From assembly GCF_017084525.1 (NCBI RefSeq), contig NZ_CP070950.1:2108001-2172000 (forward strand): 64,000 nt of DNA. The letters are read 5' to 3'. Below are positions 16,540 to 25,566 of this stretch, in pieces. The notes under the pieces are model-generated. The model saw only the letters and a program-made list of their open reading frames with translations, searched no databases and was not told the DNA's origin. Position numbers and translations under genes: made by a program. Every line of letters starts with the position of its first letter. The first letter of the stretch is position 1. Source of the DNA: Conexibacter sp. SYSU D00693 (GTDB lineage: Bacteria; Actinomycetota; Thermoleophilia; Solirubrobacterales; Solirubrobacteraceae).

Positions 16540-17739
16540 GTGCTCCGCCGCCGCCTGGTCCTGCCCGTCGCCGCGTTCGCCGCCGTCCTCGCCTCCGCCT
16601 CGCCCGCGGGCGCGAAGGACCGCCTCAGCACCGGCAACGACACCACCCGCGTGCGCGACGGCCTCGCCGTCGTCCAGAGCGACAGCGGCTGGCAGGCGTG
16701 GGACCTGCGCAAGGGCCGCGTCGGACCGCTGCACGGCGGCCTGTGCGAGGGCACGCAGCTCGCGCTCACCGAGTGGGGCCGCGACGCCGGCGCCGACGGC
16801 ACCGTCCTCCTGGCCTTCACGATGGGCCCGCAGCCGGAGTTCGGCGTCGTCGCCGCCCCGGGCCAGGCCGACCCGCTGTGCCGGATCGGCTCGCAGCTCG
16901 CCGACCCCGACAAGGACGGCCAGGTCACGCCGGGCCTCGTCCAGGTCGTGCGCCTCAAGGACCTCGGCCGCACCCCCGAGGCCCTGCCGACGCTGCAGCT
17001 GCTGGCCGACGAGGCCCCGAGCGGCCTGTGGACCGTCGGCGACGACGTGTGGCTCGGCCTCGACGGCGGCGACCGCTACGTGCGCCTCACCAAGGGCGCC
17101 AGGCGCTGGAGCGCGCCGGTCGAGGCCGACAAGCGACCGTCGACCGTCGACCCCGACCGTGATGCGACGAGCACGCAGCTCCTGGACGACGGGGCCGTGT
17201 GGCAGTGGACCTACGACGAGGGCCTGCGCAAGGGCCGCGTGCGGATCCTCAGCAGCGCGGGCACCCGCCTGGACCGCCGTCCCAAGGCGTCGTGGAGCAT
17301 CAAGAACCCGTTCCCGCGCCGGATGCCGGTCGAGCCGGGCCTGCGCGGCGCCTGCAAGAGCCCGGCGAAGCTCCTCATCGGCGGCCCGTCGGTCGCGTTC
17401 GTCGACTCCGCCGCGAAGGCCGGGTGGGGGCTGAGCGACGGCCTGGGCACCTGGACCTGCCCGCCCACGCGCTTCGACATCAAGAAGGCCAGGCGCGCCG
17501 GCGAGAAGGCCAAGCCCTACGTCTTCGCCGAGACGGGCCTCACGCACCTGATGCGCACGGCCAACGGCGGGCGCTCCTGGCGCCTCGTGCGCCGCTTCAG
17601 CAACGACAGCCAGATGGTCGCGCTGCTCGACGGCCGGCCGCTGCTCGAGCGCCGCGGCGCCGACGACACCGACTGCCCGACCGCGCTGGCCGTCTACAAG
17701 GACGGCAGGACGACCGACCTGCCCTGCCGGCCCGCCTAG
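16540..17739 (+). CDS. Secreted protein of unknown function
   Basis: A 399-residue protein with a clear signal peptide (LRRRLVLPVAAFAAVLASASPAGA, about 25 residues, cleavage after AGA). The mature part contains repeated short beta-rich segments (for example GLWTVGDDVWLGLDGGDRYVRL and HLMRTANGGRSWRLVRRF), which suggests a beta-propeller or sialidase-like fold, and several cysteines that could form disulfides. I recognise no catalytic motif. The GTG is 9 nt after TACCGT (16525-16530), again a leaderless arrangement. Its stop overlaps the convergent kinase gene by 4 bp. Confidence 0.75.
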   Translation: MLRRRLVLPVAAFAAVLASASPAGAKDRLSTGNDTTRVRDGLAVVQSDSGWQAWDLRKGRVGPLHGGLCEGTQLALTEWGRDAGADGTVLLAFTMGPQPEFGVVAAPGQADPLCRIGSQLADPDKDGQVTPGLVQVVRLKDLGRTPEALPTLQLLADEAPSGLWTVGDDVWLGLDGGDRYVRLTKGARRWSAPVEADKRPSTVDPDRDATSTQLLDDGAVWQWTYDEGLRKGRVRILSSAGTRLDRRPKASWSIKNPFPRRMPVEPGLRGACKSPAKLLIGGPSVAFVDSAAKAGWGLSDGLGTWTCPPTRFDIKKARRAGEKAKPYVFAETGLTHLMRTANGGRSWRLVRRFSNDSQMVALLDGRPLLERRGADDTDCPTALAVYKDGRTTDLPCRPA

Positions 17740-19148
17740 GCCGACGGGTCGCCCTGGCGCAGCGGCAGGCGCACGGTGAACGTCGTCGCGCCCGGGCGCG
17801 ACGTGAACGAGATCGAGCCGTCGTGGCGCTCGGCCACGATGCGCCGCGCCGTCGACAGCCCCAGGCCGGTGCCGCTGCCGACGTCCTTGGTCGTGAAGAA
17901 CGCGTCGAAGATCCGCTCCCCGACGTCCTCGGGGATGCCGGGACCGTCGTCGGAGACCTCGACCACCACGCAGTCGCCGTCGCGGTCGGTGCGGACGGTG
18001 ATCGTGCCGCGCTCGCCCAGCGCCTGGATGGCGTTGACGAGGAGGTTGGTCCACACCTGGTTGAGCTCGGAGCCGTGGACGATGAGCTTGGGCAGGTCGC
18101 GGGCGTACTCGCGGACCACCTCGATGCTCGTGTGCTTGAGCTTGTGGGCCAGGACGGTGAGCGTCGTCTCGAGTCCCTCGTGGAGGTCGACCTCCACGAG
18201 CTCGCCGCGGTCCATGTACGAGTAGGACTTCACCGCGCCGACGAGGTCGACGAGCCGGCGCGTGGCCTCCTTGAGCTCGACGGCCAGGCCGTGGGCGCCG
18301 AGGGTCGCGGCGGTGAGCTCCACGGCCGTGGGCGTCGCCGGGCCGGCGATCGCGGCGACCTCGTCGAGCCAGGTGGCGTCCGCCCCGGCGGCGGCCAGCG
18401 GCTCGGCCACCCGCCACGGCTCGGCGACGCCGTGGTCGGCGAGGCGGTCGGCGAGCTCGTCCTCGGCGTCGGCGGCGTCGAGGGCGTCCAGCGCGCTGCG
18501 GCCCTGGACGCCGGCGGCGAGCCGCGCCTGCAGCTCGAGGATCTTCGCCGCCTGGTCGCGCTCGACGCCGGCGTCGACGAAGCGCTGCATCGCGCCGCCG
18601 ATGACGGAGAGGGCCTCGTCGAGCTGGTCGGCCGCGCGCTGGGCCGCCGCGGCAGGGTTGCCCATCTCGTGGGCCAGGCCGGCGGCCATGGTGCCCAGCG
18701 ACGCGAGGCGCTCGCGGTGCTGCTCGACGGCGGTCAGCCCGCTCAGCACCGGGACGACAGCGCGCATGACGCGCGTGTGCACGGTCTGGTGGGCGAAGGC
18801 GAGCCGGCGGAAGTCCTCCCGGGGCAGGAGCGCCACGCGGCAGTCGACCTCGGCCTCCATGCGGACGTCGAGCGGCTTCTCGGTGAGCGTCGCCACGGCG
18901 CCGATCCACGTCGGCGCGTGCTGGCGGTCCAGCGGCTCCTCGCCGTCGCCGACGCGCAGCCACGGGCGCATCGTGCCCTCCAGGAGCAGGTGGACGCCGA
19001 GCGGGTCGCCGCGCTCGGTGACGTCGGTGCCCGCCGGGACGTCGCGGGTCTGCGCGACGGCGAGCCACTGGGCCAGCGCCTCGTCGTCGAGCTCGTCGAA
19101 CAGGTCGACGCTGCGCAGCTCCTCGAGCGTGAGCGGCGCGCTGCTCAT
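17736..19148 (-). CDS. Soluble sensor histidine kinase with N-terminal cyclic-nucleotide-binding domain
   Basis: A 470-residue kinase with no membrane segment. Residues 10-130 form a CAP_ED/cNMP-like beta-roll (VDLFDELDDEALAQWL, VTERGDPLGVHLLLEG). Then come an H-box with His160 in LGTMAAGLAHEMGNPAA, a long helical region, and an HATPase domain with N-box NQVWTNLLVNAIQAL, G1 DDGPGIPEDV, F-box IFDAFFTTK and G2 GSGTGLGLSTARRIV. The ATG lies in the ATGA overlap with the upstream receiver-flavoprotein gene, so the two form one operon and very likely one signalling pair. The cNMP-domain ligand is unknown. Confidence 0.9.
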   Translation of the reverse strand: MSSAPLTLEELRSVDLFDELDDEALAQWLAVAQTRDVPAGTDVTERGDPLGVHLLLEGTMRPWLRVGDGEEPLDRQHAPTWIGAVATLTEKPLDVRMEAEVDCRVALLPREDFRRLAFAHQTVHTRVMRAVVPVLSGLTAVEQHRERLASLGTMAAGLAHEMGNPAAAAQRAADQLDEALSVIGGAMQRFVDAGVERDQAAKILELQARLAAGVQGRSALDALDAADAEDELADRLADHGVAEPWRVAEPLAAAGADATWLDEVAAIAGPATPTAVELTAATLGAHGLAVELKEATRRLVDLVGAVKSYSYMDRGELVEVDLHEGLETTLTVLAHKLKHTSIEVVREYARDLPKLIVHGSELNQVWTNLLVNAIQALGERGTITVRTDRDGDCVVVEVSDDGPGIPEDVGERIFDAFFTTKDVGSGTGLGLSTARRIVAERHDGSISFTSRPGATTFTVRLPLRQGDPSA

Positions 19149-20812
19149 GCGTCGACGAGGTACTGGTGGATGAGCGAGACCGCCATCGAGCCCTCCCCGA
19201 CCGCGCTGGCGACGCGCTTGATCGAGCGGGCGCGGACGTCGCCGGCGACGAAGACGCCGGGCACGGTGGTCTCCAGCAGGTAGGGCTCGCGGCCCAGCGC
19301 CCACCCCGCCTGCTGCGCGTCGGGCCCGGCGAGGATGAACCCGCGCGGGTCACGGGCGACGACGCCGTCCAGCCAGTCGGTGCGCGGCGCGGCGCCGATG
19401 AAGATGAAGCACGCGTCGACGTCCATCGCCACCGGCTCGGCGTCGTCGGGGCCCTTGACCTGCAGGCGCGTCAGCCGGCCGTCCTGGCCCTCGGCCGCGA
19501 CCGCCGACGTGCCGGTGCGCACCTCCACGTTGGGCAGGGCCGCCAGCTGCTCGATGAGGTAGTGCGACATCGACGCCTCGAGCGACGGGCCGCGCACGAG
19601 CATCGTCACCTGGCGGGCGTAGCCGGAGAAGTAGACCGCGGCCTGGCCGGCGGAGTTGGCGCCGCCGATGACCACGACGTGCTGGTCCGCGCACGAGCGC
19701 GCCTCGGTCAGCGCGGCGCCGTAGTAGACCCCCGCGCCGGTGAAGTCGGCGAAGCCCGGCGCGTCGAGCTGGCGGTAGGAGACGCCGGAGGCGACGAGGA
19801 CGCAGCTCGCGCTCAGCGTCCCGCCCCCGCTGAGCTCGACGATGCGCCCCGCCCCCTCGGCCCGCAGTCCCACCGCGTCCTGTACGCTCAGCAGCTCGGC
19901 GCCGAGCCGGCGCGCCTGGTCGGTCGCCCGCCGCGCGAGGTCCGAGCCCGACAGGCCGGTCGGGAAGCCGAGGTAGTTCTCGATGCGGCTGGACTGCCCC
20001 GCCTGCCCGCCGGGCGCCTCGCGCTCGACGAGCACCGTCTTCAAGCCCTCGGAGGCGCCGTAGACCGCGGCGGCCAGGCCGGCGGGTCCGCCGCCGACGA
20101 TGACGAGGTCGTAGTGGTCCTGCGACGGCGCTCCGCTGACGCCGAGGCGCTCGGCGAGCTCGGTGACGGTCGGGCGTTCGAGCACCGAGCCGTCCTCGAG
20201 CAGCGCGACCGGCAGCCGGTCGGGCTCCACGCCGGCCACGGTCAGCAGCTCGCGCGCCTCGCCATCGCGCTCGACGTCGAGCCAGCGCGCCGGGACGCGG
20301 TTGCGCGCCAGGAAGTCGCGCAGGTCGTGGGACTCGCGCGAGAAGCGGTGGCCGACGAGCCGCACGCCGCCGGCCTCGAGCGCCGCGCCGGCCTCCCACG
20401 TCGTCAGCAGGTCCTCGACCACCGGGAAGAGCTGTTCCTCCGGCGGGTCCCAGGGCTTGAGGAGGTAGTAGTCCAGCGCCACCTCGTTGATCGCCTGGAT
20501 CGCCGCCTCGGTGTCGGCGTAGGCGGTGAGCAGGACGCGCTTGGCCTCGGGCGCGAGCTGACGGGCCTGGACGAGGTACTCGGTGCCCGACATCCCGGGC
20601 ATCCGCTGGTCGGCGACGAGCAGGGCGACCTGGTCGCCGCGCCGGCGCACCTCCTTGAGCAGCTCGAGCGCCTCGGCCCCCGAGGTCGCCCGCAGGATCC
20701 GGTAGCGCTCGCCGAAGCCCCGGCGCAGGTCGCGGGCGACGGCTGCGAGCACCGCGGGCTCGTCGTCCACCGCCAGGATCGCCGGTCGCCGTGCCCCCTC
20801 AGTCCCCGCCAT
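19145..20812 (-). CDS. Response regulator - glutaredoxin-like - thioredoxin-reductase-like flavoprotein fusion
   Basis: About 555 residues in three modules. A receiver domain has acidic DDEP near residue 16, phospho-acceptor Asp68 in LLVADQRMPG and LLKPWDPPEEQ. A glutaredoxin-like segment follows at about 150-230 without CxxC. Then comes a TrxR-type FAD/NAD(P) domain: LVIVGGGPAGLAAAVYGASEG, GQAGQSSRIENYLGFP, VVVIGGANSAGQAAVYFSG, and a final GVFVAGDVRARSIKRVASAVGEGS. The redox CxxC of true thioredoxin reductases is absent. ATG at 20812 follows TAGTGT by 10 nt; a GTG at 20824 overlaps that hexamer and is less likely. Translationally coupled to the kinase. Confidence 0.9.
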   Translation of the reverse strand: MAGTEGARRPAILAVDDEPAVLAAVARDLRRGFGERYRILRATSGAEALELLKEVRRRGDQVALLVADQRMPGMSGTEYLVQARQLAPEAKRVLLTAYADTEAAIQAINEVALDYYLLKPWDPPEEQLFPVVEDLLTTWEAGAALEAGGVRLVGHRFSRESHDLRDFLARNRVPARWLDVERDGEARELLTVAGVEPDRLPVALLEDGSVLERPTVTELAERLGVSGAPSQDHYDLVIVGGGPAGLAAAVYGASEGLKTVLVEREAPGGQAGQSSRIENYLGFPTGLSGSDLARRATDQARRLGAELLSVQDAVGLRAEGAGRIVELSGGGTLSASCVLVASGVSYRQLDAPGFADFTGAGVYYGAALTEARSCADQHVVVIGGANSAGQAAVYFSGYARQVTMLVRGPSLEASMSHYLIEQLAALPNVEVRTGTSAVAAEGQDGRLTRLQVKGPDDAEPVAMDVDACFIFIGAAPRTDWLDGVVARDPRGFILAGPDAQQAGWALGREPYLLETTVPGVFVAGDVRARSIKRVASAVGEGSMAVSLIHQYLVDA

Positions 20813-20882
20813 CGCGGGGACCACACTAGTGCGCAGGTCACCGCGCCCTGCGGACCCGCCGCGCGCTACCCTCCTGCGTCCC

Positions 20883-20956
20883 GGACGCGTAGCTCAGCTG
20901 GTTAGAGCGCACGCTTCACACGCGTGAGGTCGCTGGTTCGAGTCCAGCCGCGTCCA
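20883..20956 (+). tRNA. tRNA-Val (anticodon CAC)
   Basis: A 74-nt cloverleaf: acceptor GGACGCG pairs with CGCGTCC, D-stem GCTC/GAGC, anticodon stem CACGC/GCGTG with loop TTCACAC (anticodon CAC), and T-stem GCTGG/CCAGC with loop TTCGAGT. The next two bases are CC, but a full CCA is not encoded. A TACCCT hexamer at 20867-20872 could be its -10. It ends two bases before the stop of the convergent gene. Confidence 0.97.
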
Positions 20957-20958
20957 CC

Positions 20959-21444
20959 TCAGGCTGCGGCGGCTGCCTTGGCGCTGCCCGGCTTGACCGC
21001 CGTCGGGCCCTCGTGGATGCGCTGGTGGGGGTCGAGCTCGTTGGCCTCGCGGATCGCGTCGACGTCGCCGTGGAAGTCGCCCTTGCCCGTCGGGTCGCTG
21101 AGCAGCAGCGACTGCAGCTCGAACAGCGCGAGGCCGACGTGGGGCACCCACTGCCGCCGTCCACGCTTGTACTGGCCCGTGACGAACGGCGTGGCCGCGA
21201 GGGCGAGCGCACCGGCGAGGTCGAGGCCGAGGTGGACCTTGTACGGGATCGCCTTGACCGCCCCCAGGGGGTAGTCCGTGACGGTGCTGTAGGCGGCGTG
21301 CGTGGCGCCCGCGAGGCGGATCTGCCGCGCCGAGCGGGTGCCCTCGATGCCCGCGAGCTTCGGGAACGCCGTCATGAGCAGGGTGCCGACGCTGTAGTCG
21401 GTGACGCCGTGCATCGTGGCGTCGATGGGCCGGGGGAAGCGCAT
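20959..21444 (-). CDS. Small membrane protein of unknown function in an alcohol dehydrogenase operon
   Basis: A 161-residue protein beginning MRFPRPIDATMHGVTDYSVG. Hydrophobic segments lie around residues 18-32, 40-65 and 72-92 (LGLDLAGALALAATPFV). The C-terminal third is hydrophilic and ends in an Ala/Lys-rich tail. DATMHGVTDYSVGTLLM looks like a conserved family start, but I cannot name the family with confidence. It is 14 bp downstream of the Zn-alcohol dehydrogenase and probably co-transcribed. Confidence 0.78.
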   Translation of the reverse strand: MRFPRPIDATMHGVTDYSVGTLLMTAFPKLAGIEGTRSARQIRLAGATHAAYSTVTDYPLGAVKAIPYKVHLGLDLAGALALAATPFVTGQYKRGRRQWVPHVGLALFELQSLLLSDPTGKGDFHGDVDAIREANELDPHQRIHEGPTAVKPGSAKAAAAA

Positions 21445-21458
21445 GCTGGGTCTCCGGG

Positions 21459-22637
21459 TCAGGGCTTGAGGACGACCTTCACGCACTCGTCCTGCTTGTG
21501 CTTGAAGGTCTCGTAGGCGTTCGGGGCCTCGTCGAGCGGGAGGCGGTGGGTGACGATGAAGCTCGGGTCGATGTCGCCGTTGCGGATGTGCTCGTAGAGC
21601 GGCTCGAGGTAGCGGTGCACGTGGCACTGGCCGGTGCGCAGCTGCAGGCCCTTGTTCATGAAGGCGCCGGTGGGGAACTTGTCCATGAGCCCGCCGTAGA
21701 CGCCCATCACCGAGACGATGCCGCCGGGACGGCAGGCCATGATCGCGTCGCGCAGCGCCGGCCCCTTGTCGGTCTCCATCCGGTTGGCCTGCTTGACGCG
21801 CTCGACGGCGTTGAGCGTGCTGTGGCCGTGGGTGGCCTCCATGCCGACGGCGTCGATGCACGCGTCGGGCCCGCGGCCGCCCGTGAGCTCCTTGAGCTGC
21901 TCGACGACGTCGGCGCACTCGTCGGGGTTGATCGTCGCGGTCGCCCCCGCCTTCGCGGTCGCCATGTCGAGGCGGTACTGCTGGGGGTCGATGGCGATGA
22001 CCTGCTCGGCGCCGAGCATGATCGCGCTGGCGATGGCGAAGAGCCCGACCGGCCCGGCCCCGAACACCGCGATGACGTCGCCGCCCTGGACGTCGCACAG
22101 CTCCGCGCCCATGTAGCCCGTCGGGAAGACGTCCGTGAGGAAGAGGACCTGCTCGTCGCTGAGGTCGTCCTCGACCTTCATCGGGCCCACGTCGGCGTAG
22201 GGCACCCGCGCGTACTCGGCCTGGCCGCCGGCGTAGCCGCCCGTGAGGTGCGAGTAGCCGAAGATCCCCGAGCAGGTGTGGCCGAACATCTTCTCGGCCA
22301 GCCCGGCGTTGGGGTTGGAGTTCTCGCACGCCGCCGTGAGCCCCTGCTTGCAGTGCCAGCAGCCGCCGCAGGCGATCGGGAACGGGACGACGACGCGGTC
22401 GCCGACGCTGAGGTGCGAGACGCCCTTGCCGGTCTCGACGACCTCGCCCATGAACTCGTGGCCGAGGATGTCGCCGTGCTGCATCGTCGGCACGTAGCCG
22501 TCGTAGAGGTGCAGGTCCGAGCCGCAGATCGCCGTCGAGGTGATCTTCACGATCGCGTCGCGCTCGTTGAGGATCCGCGGGTCCGGCACCTCCTCGACCT
22601 GCATGGTGTTGCGGCCCGACCAGACGCTCGCCCTCAT
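21459..22637 (-). CDS. Zinc-dependent alcohol dehydrogenase (formaldehyde dehydrogenase-like)
   Basis: A 392-residue MDR-family dehydrogenase. The catalytic zinc region is STAICGSDLHLYDG and GHEFMGEV, the structural zinc cysteines are in CGGCWHCKQGLTAAC, and the Rossmann motif is VAVFGAGPVGLFAIASAIMLGA. A long insertion (RVKQANRMETDKGPALRDAIMACRPGG) and the HVHRYLEPL region resemble glutathione-independent formaldehyde dehydrogenases. NAD-linked oxidation of an aldehyde or alcohol is expected. Its ATG overlaps the stop of the upstream SRPBCC-like gene, and a small membrane protein gene follows. Confidence 0.92.
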   Translation of the reverse strand: MRASVWSGRNTMQVEEVPDPRILNERDAIVKITSTAICGSDLHLYDGYVPTMQHGDILGHEFMGEVVETGKGVSHLSVGDRVVVPFPIACGGCWHCKQGLTAACENSNPNAGLAEKMFGHTCSGIFGYSHLTGGYAGGQAEYARVPYADVGPMKVEDDLSDEQVLFLTDVFPTGYMGAELCDVQGGDVIAVFGAGPVGLFAIASAIMLGAEQVIAIDPQQYRLDMATAKAGATATINPDECADVVEQLKELTGGRGPDACIDAVGMEATHGHSTLNAVERVKQANRMETDKGPALRDAIMACRPGGIVSVMGVYGGLMDKFPTGAFMNKGLQLRTGQCHVHRYLEPLYEHIRNGDIDPSFIVTHRLPLDEAPNAYETFKHKQDECVKVVLKP

Positions 22638-23014
22638 GCCACGCCCGCCTTGTCGAGCTCGTCGGCGCTGAGCGGCTGCGCGGGGTGCTGCTTGAGCTTG
22701 CGCTCGAAGCGCTCGCCCTCGGGCACGCCGTCCGAGCGCGAGATGACCCCGGTCTCGACGAGCTGCTTGACGTGGCGCAGGCGGTCCTTGACCTGGGCGA
22801 GGGACGGCGCCCCCGTGACCTTGCCCACGACCTCGCCGACCTTGCCGCCCGGGCCACGCTGCGCGAGCGCGACGTGGACCTCGGTGCCGCGGTCGCCCGG
22901 CGCCGCCGCGTAGGTCACCGTCGCACCGTCGATGGCCGGCAGGTCGGCCCGCTCCCAGCACCGGCGCACCTCGTCCTCGGGCGCGAGCACCGTGATCGCC
23001 GCCGTCAGCTGCAT
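22634..23014 (-). CDS. SRPBCC (START-like) fold small protein
   Basis: A 126-residue protein beginning MQLTAAITVLAPEDEVRRCW, with TYAAAPGDRGTEVHVAL and GKVTGAPSLAQVKDRLRHVKQLVETG, a pattern typical of cyclase/dehydrase-type SRPBCC proteins in actinobacteria. The start was chosen for a good ribosome site (GAGGAGGACCCC before ATG); the longer frame upstream has no support. First gene of a three-gene operon with the zinc dehydrogenase and a membrane protein. Ligand unknown. Confidence 0.8.
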   Translation of the reverse strand: MQLTAAITVLAPEDEVRRCWERADLPAIDGATVTYAAAPGDRGTEVHVALAQRGPGGKVGEVVGKVTGAPSLAQVKDRLRHVKQLVETGVISRSDGVPEGERFERKLKQHPAQPLSADELDKAGVA

Positions 23015-23123
23015 GGGGTCCTCCTCGTCGTGCGCATGGCCGGGCGGGTGCCCCGCGACGACGCTCCTGATGCGCGGGCCGGTCCTCGCGGTTGGCGCGG
23101 CGGGCCATGGGTAGGGCGAGGAG

Positions 23124-23897
23124 GTGCCCGACACGATCTCCCGACCGCACCCGACCGGCCGCTACGCCATCGCGTTCCCCGACAGCAACGCCGCTGCCGA
23201 CCAGGACGCCGAGTGCTGCGACCTCCACGGCGAGGACGGCGTGGAGCGCGTGCGCTTCCACGACTACGCCGCCATCTACCGGCGGCCCGGCCTCTACGAG
23301 CAGCTGTTCTACGAGGAGCTGCGCTGCCAGTCCCCGCAGGTCGTCACCGAGCTCCTGGCCGAGCAGGTCGCGGCGGCCGGCGTGGAACCGTCGTCGCTGC
23401 GCGTGCTGGACCTCGGCGCCGGCAACGGCATGGTGGGCGAGCGGCTCGCCCGGCTGGGCGTCGGCTCGGTCACCGGCATCGACCTCCTGCCCGAGGCGCG
23501 CGAGGCGGCCGAGCGCGACCGGCCGGGCGTCTACGACGCCTACGTCGTCGGCGACCTCACCGCGCTCGAGGCCGGCGCCCACGCGACCCTCGCGTCGGCG
23601 TCCCCGAACTGCCTGACCACCGTCGCGGCGCTGGGCTTCGGCGACGTCCCGCCCGCGGTCTTCGCCGCGGCCTTCGGCTTCGTGGCGATCGACGGCTGGC
23701 TGGCGATGACGATCAAGGAGGACTTCCTCGACGCCGACGACGGATCGGGCTTCGCCGAGCTCGTGCGCGGGGCCGTGACCGACGGCACCATCGAGCTCTG
23801 CGCCCAGCGCACCTACCGCCATCGCCTCGCGGCCGACGGCTCGGAGCTCTTCTACTCCGCGCTCGTGGCGCGCAAGCGCGGCGAGCTCGCCACCTAG
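23124..23897 (+). CDS. Class I SAM-dependent methyltransferase
   Basis: A 257-residue protein with SAM-binding motif VLDLGAGNGMVGERLA at about residues 94-109 and acidic GIDLLPEA. The N-terminal segment (CCDLHGEDGVERVRFHDYAAIYRRPGLYEQLFYEELRC in two pieces) is distinctive for a group of actinobacterial methyltransferases of unknown substrate. The GTG start is preceded by a GAGGAG run. It is divergent from the SRPBCC-dehydrogenase operon, and its stop overlaps the stop of the convergent regulator by 4 bp. Confidence 0.85.
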   Translation: MPDTISRPHPTGRYAIAFPDSNAAADQDAECCDLHGEDGVERVRFHDYAAIYRRPGLYEQLFYEELRCQSPQVVTELLAEQVAAAGVEPSSLRVLDLGAGNGMVGERLARLGVGSVTGIDLLPEAREAAERDRPGVYDAYVVGDLTALEAGAHATLASASPNCLTTVAALGFGDVPPAVFAAAFGFVAIDGWLAMTIKEDFLDADDGSGFAELVRGAVTDGTIELCAQRTYRHRLAADGSELFYSALVARKRGELAT

Positions 23898-24757
23898 GCC
23901 GGCGCGGGCGCCTGGGCGCCCATGTCCTGCAGGCCGATCGTCGCCAGCAGCGCCAGTGCCCGGGCGTCGTCCGAGCCCGGCGCGGCCGAGTAGACGACCA
24001 GCCGCAGGTCGCTGTTCGTGGTCTGCAGCACGTCGCAGTCGAGCGTCATCAGCCCGACCTGCGGGTGGTCGAACGTCTTGCGGGAGGCGTGGCGCGGCAT
24101 GACGGGTCGCGCCTCCCACAGCTCGGCGAAGCGCTGGCACGTGGCGCGCAGGTCGGCGACGAGCTGGCGCAGCGGCTCGTCGTGCGGGTAGCGCGCCGTC
24201 ACCTGGTGGAGGTCGGCCACGATCTCGCGCGCCATCCGGTCGTCCTCCTCCGGGGTGCGCACCTGGCAGATCGGGAAGCGGCCGAAGTGGCGCCAGGCGA
24301 CGTTGCGCTCACGCTCGGGCAGCCCGGACCAGTCGCCCAGCAGGGCGACCGCCAGCGGGTTGGCGGCCACGACCTGCCACGCCGCGTCCATGACGAGGAC
24401 CGGCTGGTCGGCGAGGCGGTCGACGATGCGCTGGACGCCGGGCGTCAGGTGGCGGTCGATGGTGCCGGGACCCTCGGGGGCGTGGCCGGCCAGGCGCTGG
24501 AGGTGGTCGCGCTCGGCGTCGGTGAGCCGCAGGGCACGGGCCAGCGACGCGACGACCGAGGCCGACGGGTGCGTGGCGCGTCCCTGCTCGAGCCGGGCGA
24601 GGTAGTCCAGCGAGACGCCGGCGAGGCCGGCGAGCTCCTCGCGGCGCAGCCCCGGCGCGCGGCGCCGCCCGCCGGCGGGCAGGCCGACCTCCGCGGGCGA
24701 GAGCCGGTCGCGCCAGGTGCGCAGGCAGCGGGCGAGCTCGTCGCGGTCGTGGTCCAT
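23894..24757 (-). CDS. XRE-family regulator with MmyB-like ligand-binding domain
   Basis: A 287-residue regulator. An N-terminal helix-turn-helix (about residues 25-85) contains LRREELAGLAGVSLDYLARLEQGRA and HPSASVVASLARAL. The C-terminal MmyB-like domain shows QPVLVMDAAWQVVAANPLAVALLGD, NVAWRHFGRF, a YPHDEPLRQLVADLRA helix and a KTFDHPQVGLMTLDCDVLQ end. Family members in actinobacteria often sit next to SDR or oxidoreductase genes that they control, and here an SDR gene is divergent. A CACACT hexamer lies six bases before the ATG. Confidence 0.92.
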   Translation of the reverse strand: MDHDRDELARCLRTWRDRLSPAEVGLPAGGRRRAPGLRREELAGLAGVSLDYLARLEQGRATHPSASVVASLARALRLTDAERDHLQRLAGHAPEGPGTIDRHLTPGVQRIVDRLADQPVLVMDAAWQVVAANPLAVALLGDWSGLPERERNVAWRHFGRFPICQVRTPEEDDRMAREIVADLHQVTARYPHDEPLRQLVADLRATCQRFAELWEARPVMPRHASRKTFDHPQVGLMTLDCDVLQTTNSDLRLVVYSAAPGSDDARALALLATIGLQDMGAQAPAPA

Positions 24758-24850
24758 GCCCCCAGTGTGCCGCGCGCCGGCCGGCGCAGGGTGGCCCTGC
24801 GAGTCCCAGGCTCGCGGGGTCTCTGGTGCCCGGGGCGGACCCGGCGCAGC

Positions 24851-25554
24851 ATGGCCGCCATGACCACGACGCTCATCACCGGAGCCAACAAGGGCCTCGG
24901 CCACGAGGCCGCCCGCCGGCTGCTGGCCGCCGGCCACGACGTGTGGGTCGCCGCGCGCGACCCGGAGCGCGGCAGCGCCGCCGCCGACGCCCTGGGGGCG
25001 CGCTTCGTCGCGCTCGACGTGACCGACGACGCCAGCGTCGCCGCCGCCGTCGCCCGCGTCGAGGAGGTCTCGGGCCGCCTCGACGTCCTCGTCAACAACG
25101 CCGGGATCACGGGGGCGACGAAGCCCGTGGCGGAGATGACGGCCGACGACGTCGCCGAGGTCCTCGCCACGAACGTCCTGGGGCCCGTCCGGGTGACCCA
25201 GGCCTTCCTGGGGCTGCTCGAGCGCTCGGACGCCCCGGTCGTCGTCAACGTCTCGAGCGGGCTCGGGTCGTTCGCGATGACGCACGACCCCGAGCGGGTC
25301 GAGTCCACCGTCCCGGGCTTCGCCTACAGCGCCTCGAAGAGCGCGCTGACCATGCTGACGACGCAGTACGCCAAGGCGATCGACGCCATCCGCTTCGTCG
25401 CCGTCGACCCGGGCTACACCGCGACGGACCTCAACGGCCACTCGGGTCCGCAGACCGTCCAGGAGGGCACCGACGCGATCGTCGCCGCGGCCCAGGCCGG
25501 CCACGACGGGCCGACCGGGACCTTCTCCGACCGCACGGCACCCTGCCGTGGTGA
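24851..25554 (+). CDS. SDR family oxidoreductase with a 3'-terminal frameshift
   Basis: A short-chain dehydrogenase with cofactor motif TLITGANKGLGHEAARRL, LDVLVNNAGITG, NVSSG and active-site Y-S-A-S-K in FAYSASKSAL. Family members end with a ...TGTFxDRxGxLPW-type tail. Here the frame reads SDRTAPCRG and runs on to 25765, through the convergent gene. The +1-shifted frame reads GTLPW and then TGA at 25552-25554. One base (a G in the run near 25535-25538) is missing, so the last five codons are shifted. Two in-frame ATGs (24851, 24860) are possible. Probably controlled by the divergent XRE regulator. Confidence 0.82.
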
Positions 25555-25566
25555 GGGCGGCGGCGG

